DNA of 64,000 bases from Ideonella alba (lineage in GTDB: Bacteria > Pseudomonadota > Gammaproteobacteria > Burkholderiales > Burkholderiaceae_C): positions 1 to 64,000 of the forward strand of contig NZ_JAGQDF010000010.1 in assembly GCF_018069875.1 (NCBI RefSeq). Reading direction: 5' to 3'. Every line of letters begins with the position of its first letter. The first letter of the stretch is position 1. This document shows positions 45,555 to 54,206 of this stretch, piece by piece. The position numbers were made by a program, and so were the translations under genes. The notes below the pieces were generated by a model. The model did no database searches, had not been told where the DNA came from, and saw only the letters and a program-made list of their open reading frames with translations.

Positions 45555-45578
45555 GCGCGCAGTCTACGGTGGCAGGCC

Positions 45579-45612
45579 ACAGGGGCCGGGAGATGCCTCT
45601 CCCGGCCCCTGT
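45579..45612 (-). terminator. Strong hairpin after the secreted hydrolase gene
   Basis: Perfect 15-bp stem acaggggccgggaga / tctcccggcccctgt with a 4-nt loop, starting 21 bases after the stop at 45634. There is no long T-run on either strand, but stem strength and position make a terminator likely. Confidence 0.7.
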
Positions 45613-45633
45613 TTCACAGCCGCTGGCCGCGGA

Positions 45634-47646
45634 TCACCAGGTCTGCAGCGCCGAGCGGATCTCGTCGCGGAACAGCTCGGCCGAGGCGTTGCCGTGGGCG
45701 TTGGTGTAGTCCACATCGGCCTGGCAGTTGGTGCCCGGGGTGTCGTAGTCCTCGAAGCAGGGCACCGGCGTGTCCGAGATCAGGTGACCGTAGCTGTAGG
45801 TGCGGTAGTCCAGCTGACCGCCCACCTTGATCGGCAGGCGCATCAGGCCCGCGCCCGAGCGGATGATGACCCGCTGACCGCAGTTGCCGTTGCCATCCGG
45901 CAGGCAGGTGCCGTAGCTGCCGCCCTTGCTCCAGGTGCGCACCACACCGCCGAACGACGCGGCCACCGCCGACTTGCCCAGGGCCGCGGCCTCCTGGTCG
46001 ATGATCGCCTGGATCCGCGCGCTGGCGCCCATGCCCGGGTTGGCCGACTCCAGGAACTCGTCGCGTGCGCTGTTGGTGTTGGTGAGCAGGGTGCTGCTCC
46101 ACACCCCCTCGTAGATGCGGGCCAGGTCGGCCGCGGTGGTGTCGTTGCGCAGGCTGGTCGAGTACTTGCCGGTGGCCGGGTTGGCGTAGGCGCAGCCGAT
46201 GTTGTGGCGCAGCGTGGTGCCCGACAGACCCGCATTGCCGGCCACGGTGTTGAAGGCCGAGAAGCCGCCGTAGCGCAGCACCGTGCCGCGGGTCGTGCGG
46301 TTGTCGGAGATGCGCATCATCTCGTCCAGACCGGTCTCGAAGTTGTAGTTGGTGCGCAGGTTGGCCGGGATCTCCTTGGCCGGGTCCGGGCAGGCGTCCT
46401 TGCCCTTGGACACGTCGTACTCGTAGTAGTTGAAGGCCGAGGCCAGGGTGTCGGTGCCGGCCTGCACACGCTGCATGCTGGTCAGCAGGTGCAACGCCTT
46501 CAGCGAGCTGGCGGTCTCGGCGCGGCGGGCGCTGTTGAGGTCCACCTTGACGGCGCCGCCCACCAGCTTCAGGTAGCCCTCGAAGATGCCGCGGGTGGGG
46601 TTGCCATTGGCGTCCAGGAAGTTCGCGCCGAACACGCTGCGCATGCGGCGGGTGCTGTTGTTGGCGTTGTCGATGAAGGCGGCGTCATAGCGACGAACGC
46701 CGTTGCCGTCGACATAGGTGCGCAGGTCCACCGGCCGCGAAGCCACCTGCAGCGCGTAGTTGTTCAGGTCGGTCAGGCTGGTGAAGCCGTACTGGTACCA
46801 CCAGGCGCTGTTGTTCGAGCCGGTGTTCTTCACCTGGATGAAGTTGTAGGTGCCGTCGCTGTTGCGGTCGAGCTTGACGATGCGGCCGCTGAAGGACGCC
46901 ACCTTGGCGGCCACGTTGGCCGGGCTCTGGTTGAGCCACCACTGCCAGGACCGGGCGTCGGTGCCGGTGTTGGCCACCAGCACCGCGCTGTACTTCTTGA
47001 CGCCGCCTTCCACATAGGTGTCGAGGTCGATCAGGCGATGCCCGCTGTTGGTCAGGTGGGTGCTGATCTGTGCCGAGCTGACGCCGACCAGGTAGCTCCA
47101 GGCGCGCGCCGCGGTGGAGGTGTTGGACACCATGATCGCGGCATAGCGGATCACGCCGCCGCCCGCGTCGTAGGGCTTGAGCTCGATCAGCCGGGCGTTG
47201 TTGGCGCTGAGCTGGGTGGCAATGTCGGCCGCGGTCAGGCCGTAGTACCACCACCAGCCCGGGACCGCATAGGCGCCGCTGTTGCGCACCATGCGCACCG
47301 TGAAGCGCGGCGCGCCGCTGACGATGCCGTAGATGTCCAGGCCCACCAGCCGGGCGCCCTTGGACGACAGCAGGCTGCTGACCTGGGCGGCGGTTTGGTT
47401 GGTGTAGGTCCACCAGCTGGTGGGGGTGTTCACCGAGTGGTCGTCGGTGCTGGCGGTCGGGTCGAGCGCCTCGATGCCGACGTCGCCCAGGGCGTCGACA
47501 TCGCCCTCGGTCTCGATCTCGCCCTGCAGCGCCGGCTGCAGCGAAGGACGCTTGGCCTGGGCGGCACCTGCCAGGGCGGCCAGCACGGCACACAGGATCA
47601 GTGAGGCGCCGGGGCGGCGGGCCAGGGGAGCGAGCGAACGGTTCAT
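45634..47646 (-). CDS. Secreted serine hydrolase, beta-lactamase-like, with five tandem repeats
   Basis: 670 residues from the ATG at 47646, with GGAG 9 nt upstream. A signal peptide (about 1-31, ending AGAAQA-KR) predicts export. Residues about 76-330 are five roughly 50-residue repeats of the pattern WWxYxxLTxxxIxxxLxxxxARLIxLxxY...RYxAVMVxN, matching bacterial tandem repeat domain 1. The C-terminal half resembles serine beta-lactamase/PBP-type enzymes: SxxK at Ser380-Lys383 (SSLK), SDN at 447-449, and a possible KTG equivalent KGG at 574-576. The architecture recalls fungal polyglycine hydrolases; the true substrate is unknown. It lies 161 bp downstream of the first kinase and may belong to that regulon. 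Confidence 0.8.
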   Translation of the reverse strand: MNRSLAPLARRPGASLILCAVLAALAGAAQAKRPSLQPALQGEIETEGDVDALGDVGIEALDPTASTDDHSVNTPTSWWTYTNQTAAQVSSLLSSKGARLVGLDIYGIVSGAPRFTVRMVRNSGAYAVPGWWWYYGLTAADIATQLSANNARLIELKPYDAGGGVIRYAAIMVSNTSTAARAWSYLVGVSSAQISTHLTNSGHRLIDLDTYVEGGVKKYSAVLVANTGTDARSWQWWLNQSPANVAAKVASFSGRIVKLDRNSDGTYNFIQVKNTGSNNSAWWYQYGFTSLTDLNNYALQVASRPVDLRTYVDGNGVRRYDAAFIDNANNSTRRMRSVFGANFLDANGNPTRGIFEGYLKLVGGAVKVDLNSARRAETASSLKALHLLTSMQRVQAGTDTLASAFNYYEYDVSKGKDACPDPAKEIPANLRTNYNFETGLDEMMRISDNRTTRGTVLRYGGFSAFNTVAGNAGLSGTTLRHNIGCAYANPATGKYSTSLRNDTTAADLARIYEGVWSSTLLTNTNSARDEFLESANPGMGASARIQAIIDQEAAALGKSAVAASFGGVVRTWSKGGSYGTCLPDGNGNCGQRVIIRSGAGLMRLPIKVGGQLDYRTYSYGHLISDTPVPCFEDYDTPGTNCQADVDYTNAHGNASAELFRDEIRSALQTW

Positions 47647-47747
47647 GGGATGCAACTCCGAAGAAGGGGTGGGTGTCGTTGACCGGTGCGCTGACGACCG
47701 GCCTACCCTTCAATTCGTGAGCGGCCGCCGACACCGGACAGCGACCA

Positions 47748-47768
47748 GCCCCCCAGGCGTAGGGGGGC
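47748..47768 (-). terminator. Hairpin between kinase 1 and secreted hydrolase
   Basis: Perfect 7-bp G/C stem gcccccc/ggggggc with a 7-nt loop, 40 bases after the kinase stop. No T-run. If functional, it would partly separate the hydrolase from the kinase transcript. Confidence 0.4.
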
Positions 47769-47807
47769 AGCGGCGTGCGGCCCTGCCGTGGGGGGCCCCG
47801 GCGCGGC

Positions 47808-50663
47808 TCAGAACACCACCAGCAGCCGGTCGGGCATCGGTGCGCCGCTGGCGGCCAGGTAGTCGGCCTGGCTGCGACTCAGCGCCGCGGCGGCCGCGCG
47901 GGCATGTCCCTGTGCACGCAGCCAGTGCGCGCGCACCGCGCCGGCCAGCGCGCGGTCCGGGTGCCCGGCGGGCCATTCGGCGGCCAGGGCGGCCTCGGCG
48001 GCCGACAGCAGCGCGGTGGTCGCTGCGCGGTCGGCGGCCAGCGGCGAGGGCAGCAGGCACAGCACCTCGGTCAGCCGGGCCTTGGCCAGTGCGATGCGGG
48101 CGGCGGGCGAGGCGGGCTGGTCGGCCTGGATGGTGGCGGCGGCCCGGGCGGTGTCGGCGGCCTCGCGGTGGCGGCCCAGCTGCGCCAGCGCGCCGGCCCG
48201 CCAGAGCAGGGTGCTGGCGTGCCGCACGTCCTTGAGCTGCTGGGCCTGGCGCTCCTCGGCGGCCACGGCGTCCAGCACGGCCAGGGCCTCTGCCGCCTGG
48301 CCGCGCTGCACCAGCACCTGCCCCAGGCGCCGGCGCAGGCCACGCAGCTCCGACGCCGACAGGCCCGGGTGGGCCTGGGCGATGCGCACCGAGTCGCGTG
48401 CGGCCGCCTCGGCGTCGTCCAGGCGCATCAGGCGCAGACGGGTCAGCACCGTGAAGCTGAGGTTCAGCGCCAGTTCGGCGTCGTCCGCGCCATGCATCGC
48501 GCGGGAGCGCGCCAGATTGGCCTCCAGCACCTCACTGGCGCGGGCGTAGCGGCCGGCGTCCAGATGGACCATGCCCAGGGTGCGGCCAGCGTCCACCGCC
48601 GGGCTGTTGACCGGGCCCAGCAGCCGGTCCATCTCGGTGATCGCGCCCTGCAGCGCGACGGCGGCTGGCTCGAAGGCCCGCTGGCGCCACAGCACATAGC
48701 CCAGGTTGGCCTGCATCGCCGCCAGCCCGAAGCCCTGCTCGGGCCAGCCGCGTGCCAGCACGGGCTCCAGGGCGGCGACGATGCGCAGTGCTTCATCGCG
48801 CTGGCCGTCGGCCGCCAGGGCGGTGGCCAGCATCGAGCGGGCCTGCACCTCTTCCCAGTGGGTCTGCGGCCAGCGCGCCTGCAGGCGAGGAATCAGGCTG
48901 CGCAGCAGGGCGATCGCCTCGCCATGGCGCAGCAGCGAATTCAAGGCCCCGGCGACGCGGTTGTCCAGGCTGAGCAGGGCGTCGTCGCGCTGGCCCGGGT
49001 GGGCCTGGAAGATCTGCCGCGCGCGCGCCAGCGTCACCAGCGCGGGCTCGAAGCGGCCATGCAGCACCTGGGCGCGCCCCAGCACCAGCAGCGCATCGCC
49101 GTGGGGCAAGCTGCCGTCGCCGTCCTGCGCCAGCGCCAGCGCCAGGCGTTTCTCGGCCATCGGCAGGCTGCGCTTGCCGTCACCCATTTCCAGGCGGATC
49201 TCGAGCAGCGCGTCGCTGATGGCGCCACGCAGGCCAGGCTCGGTGCCGAGGTCGCCATCCAGGCGCTGCTCGCCGCGATCCAGCAGGTCGCCCACCGTCA
49301 GCGGCCGACCCTGGGCGCGGCCCGGGCCGACCTCGCGCACCAGGCCGATCAGGAAGTTCTGCACCGCCAGGGTCCGGCGCGCCTCGCGCTCGGCACGGCG
49401 CGCCTGGTCCAGGGCCATCAGCAGACCCGCCACCAGCCCCAGCGAGGCCAGGGTGGCGGCCCCGAGCGGCAGCGCGTGGCGGCGGCCGAACTTGCGCAGC
49501 CGGTAGTGCCAGCTGTCGGGGTGGGCGCGCACCGGCTGGTGGGCCAGCCAGCGGCGCAGGTCGTCCTCCATCGCCTGGGCGGTGGCATAGCGCTGTTCAG
49601 GTGCCTGCCGCAGGGCCTGCAGCAGGATGGTGTCCAGGTCACCGCGCAACTGGCGGCGCAGTTGGGCCGGCTGGGTGGCGCGCCGCTGCGCCGCTTGTGC
49701 ATCGGGCGAGGTGCGGCTCGGCCGCGTCAGGTCGGCGTCCAGGATGGCCTGTTCCAGCGCGCCGCGGGTGTCGCGGGAGAGGCGGTAGGGCCGGCAGCCG
49801 GTGAGCAGTTCGTAGAGCACCACGCCCAGCGAGTAGATGTCCGAGGCGATGCCCACCGGCCGCCCGGCGACCTGCTCGGGCGAGGCGTACATCGGTGTCA
49901 TCGGCGCCGCGGCCATCTCGGTCACCGGATGGCCGCCAGCCGGACCCTCCAGCAGCTTGGCGACGCCGAAGTCGAGCAGCCGGACCTGACCGTCGGCGGT
50001 GACCAGAATGTTGCCGGGCTTGAGGTCGCGGTGCACCACCAGGCGCCCATGGGCGAACTGCACGGCCTGCAGCACCTGCAGGAACAGCAGCACCCGGCTG
50101 CGCAGGTCCATGCGCGCGGCGTCGCAGTAGCTGCCCAGCGGCTGACCGTCCACCGGCTCCATCGCCAGCCAGGGTTGCTCACCGCCGTCGGGGAGGGCGG
50201 CCGTGCCGGCCTCGTAGAGCCGGGCGATCAGCGGGTGTTCCAGCTGCGCCAGGATGTCGCGCTCGCGTTCGAAGCGCCAGGCGAAAGCGCCCGGCGCGCC
50301 AGCCAGGCGCGGCAGCTTCAGCGCCACCTCGCGGCGCGGCTCGCCCTCCACCCGCCGGGCCAGCCAGACACTGCCCATGCCCCCTTCACCCAGGCAGCGC
50401 AGCAGCTCATAGGGACCGATGCGCTGGCCGCTGGCCGTGGCCTGCGCCTCACCGATCGATCGGACCAGTTCAGGCAATGCATCGAGCCCCTCGGTGGTGC
50501 CGTCGTCGGCCTGGGCCAGCAGCGCCGCCAGCCGGTCGCGCAGCGCGGGATCGCTGGCGCCGATCGCCTGGAGCCGGGCCTGGCGCGCATCGCCCGCCGG
50601 CAGCTCCAGCAGTTCGTCCAGCCAGCCCGACAGGCGCTGCAGGTCATCGGCGCTCAGGGCCAT
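47808..50663 (-). CDS. Membrane Ser/Thr protein kinase with TPR sensor domain (kinase 1)
   Basis: 951 residues. The cytoplasmic Hanks-type kinase domain has glycine loop GEGGMGSV (92-99), Lys116 (VALK), HRDLKPGN (211-218), DFG (231-233) and SPE (261-263), so it looks active. A single membrane segment at about 398-418 is followed by about 530 residues of helical TPR-like repeats (AAVALQGAITEMDRLLG, RYARASEVLEANLARSR and others), probably extracytoplasmic. The start is 8 bp after the stop of the upstream ECF sigma gene, with a TGAGG ribosome binding site overlapping that stop, so the two are coupled. By analogy with PknT/EcfP of Vibrio parahaemolyticus, it may phosphorylate and activate the sigma factor. 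Confidence 0.92.
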   Translation of the reverse strand: MALSADDLQRLSGWLDELLELPAGDARQARLQAIGASDPALRDRLAALLAQADDGTTEGLDALPELVRSIGEAQATASGQRIGPYELLRCLGEGGMGSVWLARRVEGEPRREVALKLPRLAGAPGAFAWRFERERDILAQLEHPLIARLYEAGTAALPDGGEQPWLAMEPVDGQPLGSYCDAARMDLRSRVLLFLQVLQAVQFAHGRLVVHRDLKPGNILVTADGQVRLLDFGVAKLLEGPAGGHPVTEMAAAPMTPMYASPEQVAGRPVGIASDIYSLGVVLYELLTGCRPYRLSRDTRGALEQAILDADLTRPSRTSPDAQAAQRRATQPAQLRRQLRGDLDTILLQALRQAPEQRYATAQAMEDDLRRWLAHQPVRAHPDSWHYRLRKFGRRHALPLGAATLASLGLVAGLLMALDQARRAEREARRTLAVQNFLIGLVREVGPGRAQGRPLTVGDLLDRGEQRLDGDLGTEPGLRGAISDALLEIRLEMGDGKRSLPMAEKRLALALAQDGDGSLPHGDALLVLGRAQVLHGRFEPALVTLARARQIFQAHPGQRDDALLSLDNRVAGALNSLLRHGEAIALLRSLIPRLQARWPQTHWEEVQARSMLATALAADGQRDEALRIVAALEPVLARGWPEQGFGLAAMQANLGYVLWRQRAFEPAAVALQGAITEMDRLLGPVNSPAVDAGRTLGMVHLDAGRYARASEVLEANLARSRAMHGADDAELALNLSFTVLTRLRLMRLDDAEAAARDSVRIAQAHPGLSASELRGLRRRLGQVLVQRGQAAEALAVLDAVAAEERQAQQLKDVRHASTLLWRAGALAQLGRHREAADTARAAATIQADQPASPAARIALAKARLTEVLCLLPSPLAADRAATTALLSAAEAALAAEWPAGHPDRALAGAVRAHWLRAQGHARAAAAALSRSQADYLAASGAPMPDRLLVVF

Positions 50664-50671
50664 GGGCCGCC

Positions 50672-51238
50672 TCAGGAGAGCAGTTGCGCCTTCAGCAGCA
50701 GGCGCGCCTTCTGCCAGTCGCGCCGCACCGTGCGGTCGGTGACGCCCAGCGACTGGGCGATGGTCTGCTCATCCAGGCCGCCGAAGCAGCGCATCTCGAC
50801 GATGCGCACCAGGCGCGGGTCGACCTGGGCCAAGGCTTCCAGCGCCTCGTGGATGCCCAGCACCTGCTCGTCGGACACCGCCACCGCATCGGCCACCTCG
50901 GTGCTGAGCGTGACGTGCAACTGGTCGCCGCCACGCCGCTCGGCGCGCCGCTGGCGCACGAAGTCGATCACGACCAGGCGCATCACGCGCGAGGCGTAGG
51001 CCAGGAACTGCCCTTCGCCGCCGGGCAGATCGGCCGCGTCCAGTCTGCGCAGGCGCAGCCAGGATTCGTGCACCAGCGAAGTGGTGTCGAGCAGCGTGAC
51101 CCCCTCGCTGCGGCGCAGCCGCGCCCGCGCCAGCCGGCGCAGGTCCTGGTACAGGCCGGTGAAATGGGCGTCCGCCACGGGGGCCGAAGGCGGGGGCTCG
51201 ACGGGCGGCGGGGGCCGGTCAGCCGGAGGCGAGCGCAT
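50672..51238 (-). CDS. ECF-type sigma factor, kinase-associated (sigma 1)
   Basis: 188 residues from the ATG at 51238, which has AGGAG 7 nt upstream; a longer frame from 51325 lacks such a site. Region 2 (LYQDLRRLARARLRR ... FLAYASRVMRLVVIDFVRQRR) and region 4 (FGGLDEQTIAQSLGVTDRTVRRDWQKAR) are present, matching the TIGR02999-like sigma group. Where most ECFs have an acidic DAEDLVQ motif, this one has DTTSLVHE (Thr52, Thr53), the feature of sigma factors that need Thr phosphorylation by a linked kinase. The kinase gene follows directly. Confidence 0.9.
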   Translation of the reverse strand: MRSPPADRPPPPVEPPPSAPVADAHFTGLYQDLRRLARARLRRSEGVTLLDTTSLVHESWLRLRRLDAADLPGGEGQFLAYASRVMRLVVIDFVRQRRAERRGGDQLHVTLSTEVADAVAVSDEQVLGIHEALEALAQVDPRLVRIVEMRCFGGLDEQTIAQSLGVTDRTVRRDWQKARLLLKAQLLS

Positions 51239-51347
51239 GGCAGTTCTCCTGCGAAGACCGCGAGGGTGTCGGACGAGTATGCCAGCCGCCGGGTGGCCGG
51301 CGACCTCTGGCATGGGGCTTGACATGAAATAAGGAGGTCCCGGGGAG
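51239..51347. promoter_or_regulatory. Divergent region between sigma 1 and rsbQ, with a perfect ribosome binding site
   Basis: 109 bp. AAGGAGGT at 51331-51338 is the full anti-16S complement and lies 9 nt before the ATG at 51348, fixing the rsbQ start. A TTGACA hexamer sits at 51319-51324, but no -10 at suitable spacing follows, so promoters are not assigned. Confidence 0.6.
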
Positions 51348-52199
51348 ATGGGCTATGCTGTCCTGTCCGTGGCACCTGCTGCTTCCGAGACAACCACCAT
51401 GACCGAGTCCCGCCTGTTGGCACACCATGCGGTGCTGTCCGGGTCCGGATCGGCCGCCACCGTGCTGGTCCACGGGTTTGGCTGCGACCGACACATCTGG
51501 CGCGCCGTGGTGCCGCGGATCGAAACCCTGTCGCGCGTGCTGGCATATGACCTGGCCGGCTGCGGCGATTCGGTATCCACCTGGGATCCCGCCCGGCACG
51601 GCAGCCTGCAGGGCCACGCCGACGATCTGCTCGCCCTGCTGGATGAGGCCGGTCAGGACCGTGTGACCGGGGTCGGTCATTCAGTGGGTAGCGTCATCCT
51701 GCTGCTGGCGGCGCTGGCCGCGCCACAGCGTTTCGAGCGACTGGTGCTGCTGGCCCCGTCGCCGCGCTTCCTCAACGATCCGCCCGACTATGTCGGCGGC
51801 TTCGAGCAGCGCGATCTGGACGAGCTGTTCCAGCTGATGGAGTCCAACCATTTCGGCTGGGCCCAGTTCCTGGCGCCGATGGCCATGGGGCAGTCCAATC
51901 CGGTGTCGCTGACGCGTGATTTCGAGCGCGCGCTGTGTTCGCTGGAGCCCCGCATCGCCCGCCAGTTCGCACGCCTGGCCTTCTCGGTGGATGTCCGCGC
52001 CCTGCTGCCGAGGCTGACGGTGCCGGCCCTGATCGTGCAATGCGCCGATGACAGCCTGGCGCCGGTGGCCGTGGGACGCTGGATGCACGCCCGGATGCCG
52101 GGCAGCTCGCTGGTCGAGTTGCCGATCTCGGGGCATTGCCCGCACGTGAGCCATCCCGAGGAGGTGGTGCGGCTGCTGCGCGGGGTGCTGCATGCCTGA
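51348..52199 (+). CDS. rsbQ: RsbQ-type alpha/beta hydrolase (stress-sensing partner)
   Basis: 283 residues. It matches Bacillus subtilis RsbQ along its length from about residue 18: GFGCDRHIW, FLNDPPDYVGGFE, LEPRIARQFARLAF, IVQCADDSLAP, GHCPHVSHP. Catalytic residues Ser112 (GHSVGS), Asp235 and His263 align, with a constant offset of 16, to Ser96, Asp219 and His247 of RsbQ. RsbQ makes or releases a small hydrophobic ligand sensed by the PAS domain of RsbP; the KAI2/D14 plant receptors belong to the same family. The perfect ribosome binding site supports the start at 51348, giving a 17-residue N-terminal extension; the ATG at 51399 is the alternative. The gene overlaps the PAS kinase gene by 8 bp. 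Confidence 0.9.
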   Translation: MGYAVLSVAPAASETTTMTESRLLAHHAVLSGSGSAATVLVHGFGCDRHIWRAVVPRIETLSRVLAYDLAGCGDSVSTWDPARHGSLQGHADDLLALLDEAGQDRVTGVGHSVGSVILLLAALAAPQRFERLVLLAPSPRFLNDPPDYVGGFEQRDLDELFQLMESNHFGWAQFLAPMAMGQSNPVSLTRDFERALCSLEPRIARQFARLAFSVDVRALLPRLTVPALIVQCADDSLAPVAVGRWMHARMPGSSLVELPISGHCPHVSHPEEVVRLLRGVLHA

Positions 52200-54090
52200 G
52201 TCGCGGTCGTCCTGGGACGACCTGCCGGTGGGCGTCGCGCTGGTGTCCGCGGCCGGCGAACTGATCGAGGCGAATGCCTGCCTGGCCCAGTGGCTGGGCC
52301 AGCCTGTCGGGCTGCTCAGAGGCTCGCGCATCGACGACTGGCTGACCCGGGCCGGTCGGGTGCTGTACCACACCCATGTGCTGCCCACGCTGCACCTGCA
52401 CGGTCAGCTGCAGGAGCTGAGCCTGTCACTGCAGTCGGGCGACATGACCCTGCCGGTGCTGGCCTGTGCCTCGCTGGGGGGCGCGGTCGATGCGCGGACG
52501 GTCCGTCTGGTGATGTCGCCGATGCGCGAGCGTCAGCGCCTGGAGCGCCAGCTCCAGCGCGCCCAACGTGCCGCGGATGCGGCACCGGTCCTGCTGTTCG
52601 AGTACGAGCGCGATGCCCTGGGCCGCGGCGTGTTCACCTACCTCAGCGCCGGCGTGGAGCGCCTGTACGGGCCTGTCGAGCAGGCCTCGATGGTGCCTGA
52701 GCAGGCGCTGTGGTCGCATGTGCATCCGGATGACCTGCCAGGGCTGTTGCGGGCGCGCGAGGACTCGGTGCGCGCCGGGGGGGTGTGGGGAGGGCACTTC
52801 CGGGTGCGCGCCCAGGGCGCCAGCGACTGGGCCATCCATGACATCCTGGCCACGCCGCAGCCCATGGGCGACGACCGCTGGACCTGGTATGGCACGATCG
52901 CCGACGTTACCCGGCAGCACGAGATCGAGCAGTCGGCGCAGCTGCGCGAGGCGGCTCAGCGCGCCAGCGCGGCCAAGAGCGAATTCATGGCACGTACCAG
53001 CCATGAGCTGCGCACGCCGCTCAACGGCATCCTGGGCTTCTCGCAGCTGATGGCCGAGGATGCGCGCGAGCCCCTGGGTCCCGAGCAGCGCCGCCGTCTG
53101 GGCGTCGTCAATGCCAGCGCGATGCAGCTGCTGGCGCTGATCAACGAGCTGCTCGACATTGCGCGCATCGAGGCCGGCGAGCTGCGCCTGCTGATGCAGC
53201 CCGTCCGCCTGCTGCCGCTGTTGCAGCAGGCGCTGGCGGCGATCGAGCCGATGGCCACCGGGGCCGGCCTGAGCATGACACTGCAGTGTCCGTTCACCGT
53301 GGCGGTCCAGGCCGATGCCACGCGCTTGCAGCAGGTCCTGACCAACCTGCTGTCCAACGCCGTCAAGTACAACAGCCGCCAGGGGCAGGTGGCCGTCGTG
53401 GTCCGCCACGCCGATGCTCAGGTGCGCATTGACGTGCAGGACAGCGGGCCCGGCATGAGCGCCGCGCAGCTGCGCCAGCTGTTCCAGCCCTTCAACCGCC
53501 TGGGGGCCGAGCGCACCGCCACCGAGGGCTCTGGCCTGGGCCTGGTGATCAGCCGCCAGCTGGTGGAGGCCATGGGCGGCCGGCTGGAGGTGACCAGCCA
53601 GCCCGGCCAGGGCTCCACGTTCAGCGTCACGCTGCCCACCGCCGCGGCGCGGCCAGCCGCGGTGCCGCGGGAGGAAGGCATGCCAGGCGCCCGACCGCCC
53701 GGACCGCGGCGGCGCGTGCTGTATGCCGAGGACAACCCGGTCAACGCCTTGCTGATGGAACAGGTGCTGGCACCCCTGGACGGGGTGGAGCTGCGCTTGG
53801 CGGCCAGCGGCGAGGAGGCGCTGGCCTGTGCCGCGCAGTGGCCGCCCGATCTGCTGCTGCTGGACATGCACCTGGGCGACATGGACGGCCGCACGCTGCT
53901 GGGCCGCCTGCGCGACCTGCCGGGTCTGGCCGGTGTGCCGGCGGTGGCGGTGTCGGCCGACGCCATGCCCGACGACGTGGCGCTGGCCCGCGCCAGCGGT
54001 TTCCAGGACTACTGGACCAAGCCGATCGATGTGCACCGGCTGCGCATCGGCCTGCTGCAGGCGCTGGAGCGGCGCGAACCGGCGCCATGA
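52192..54090 (+). CDS. PAS-PAS hybrid histidine kinase with receiver domain
   Basis: 632 residues, no membrane segment, so cytoplasmic. PAS 1 (about 8-110) has the segment RVLYHTHVLPTLHLHGQLQEL, a pattern I associate with PAS domains fused to SpoIIE/RsbU-type phosphatases. PAS 2 (about 130-240) follows. The kinase core has phospho-acceptor His271 (TSHELRTPLNGI), N-box NLLSNAVKYN, DSGPGM and GSGLGL. The C-terminal receiver (508-625) has Glu513/Asp514, phospho-acceptor Asp558 and Lys610. There is no DNA-binding output, so a phosphotransfer protein or another regulator elsewhere must act next. Overlap with rsbQ implies that the hydrolase product is its input, in place of the RsbP phosphatase of Bacillus. 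Confidence 0.92.
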   Translation: MPESRSSWDDLPVGVALVSAAGELIEANACLAQWLGQPVGLLRGSRIDDWLTRAGRVLYHTHVLPTLHLHGQLQELSLSLQSGDMTLPVLACASLGGAVDARTVRLVMSPMRERQRLERQLQRAQRAADAAPVLLFEYERDALGRGVFTYLSAGVERLYGPVEQASMVPEQALWSHVHPDDLPGLLRAREDSVRAGGVWGGHFRVRAQGASDWAIHDILATPQPMGDDRWTWYGTIADVTRQHEIEQSAQLREAAQRASAAKSEFMARTSHELRTPLNGILGFSQLMAEDAREPLGPEQRRRLGVVNASAMQLLALINELLDIARIEAGELRLLMQPVRLLPLLQQALAAIEPMATGAGLSMTLQCPFTVAVQADATRLQQVLTNLLSNAVKYNSRQGQVAVVVRHADAQVRIDVQDSGPGMSAAQLRQLFQPFNRLGAERTATEGSGLGLVISRQLVEAMGGRLEVTSQPGQGSTFSVTLPTAAARPAAVPREEGMPGARPPGPRRRVLYAEDNPVNALLMEQVLAPLDGVELRLAASGEEALACAAQWPPDLLLLDMHLGDMDGRTLLGRLRDLPGLAGVPAVAVSADAMPDDVALARASGFQDYWTKPIDVHRLRIGLLQALERREPAP

Positions 54091-54161
54091 CCTCCGCCGG
54101 CGCTGCAAATTAGGGGCGCGCCCACATCCGTTACCGCTGGGAGTTACATTTCGGCGCATCA

Positions 54162-54185
54162 GCGGCTGTCACAGGCGACAGCCGC
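54162..54185 (+). other. Hairpin in the leader of sigma 2
   Basis: Perfect 9-bp stem gcggctgtc/gacagccgc with a 6-nt loop, 10 bases before the ribosome binding site of the sigma gene. The 116-bp gap (54091-54206) holds nothing else recognisable. It could be the terminator of the kinase gene or a leader structure. Confidence 0.45.
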
Positions 54186-54206
54186 CGTTGATGTTGGGAG
54201 AACGAC

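Noticed and set aside
51319-51324. TTGACA hexamer as a -35 box for rsbQ
   Set aside because: No -10 at 15-19 bp spacing; the region there is the ribosome binding site and start codon.
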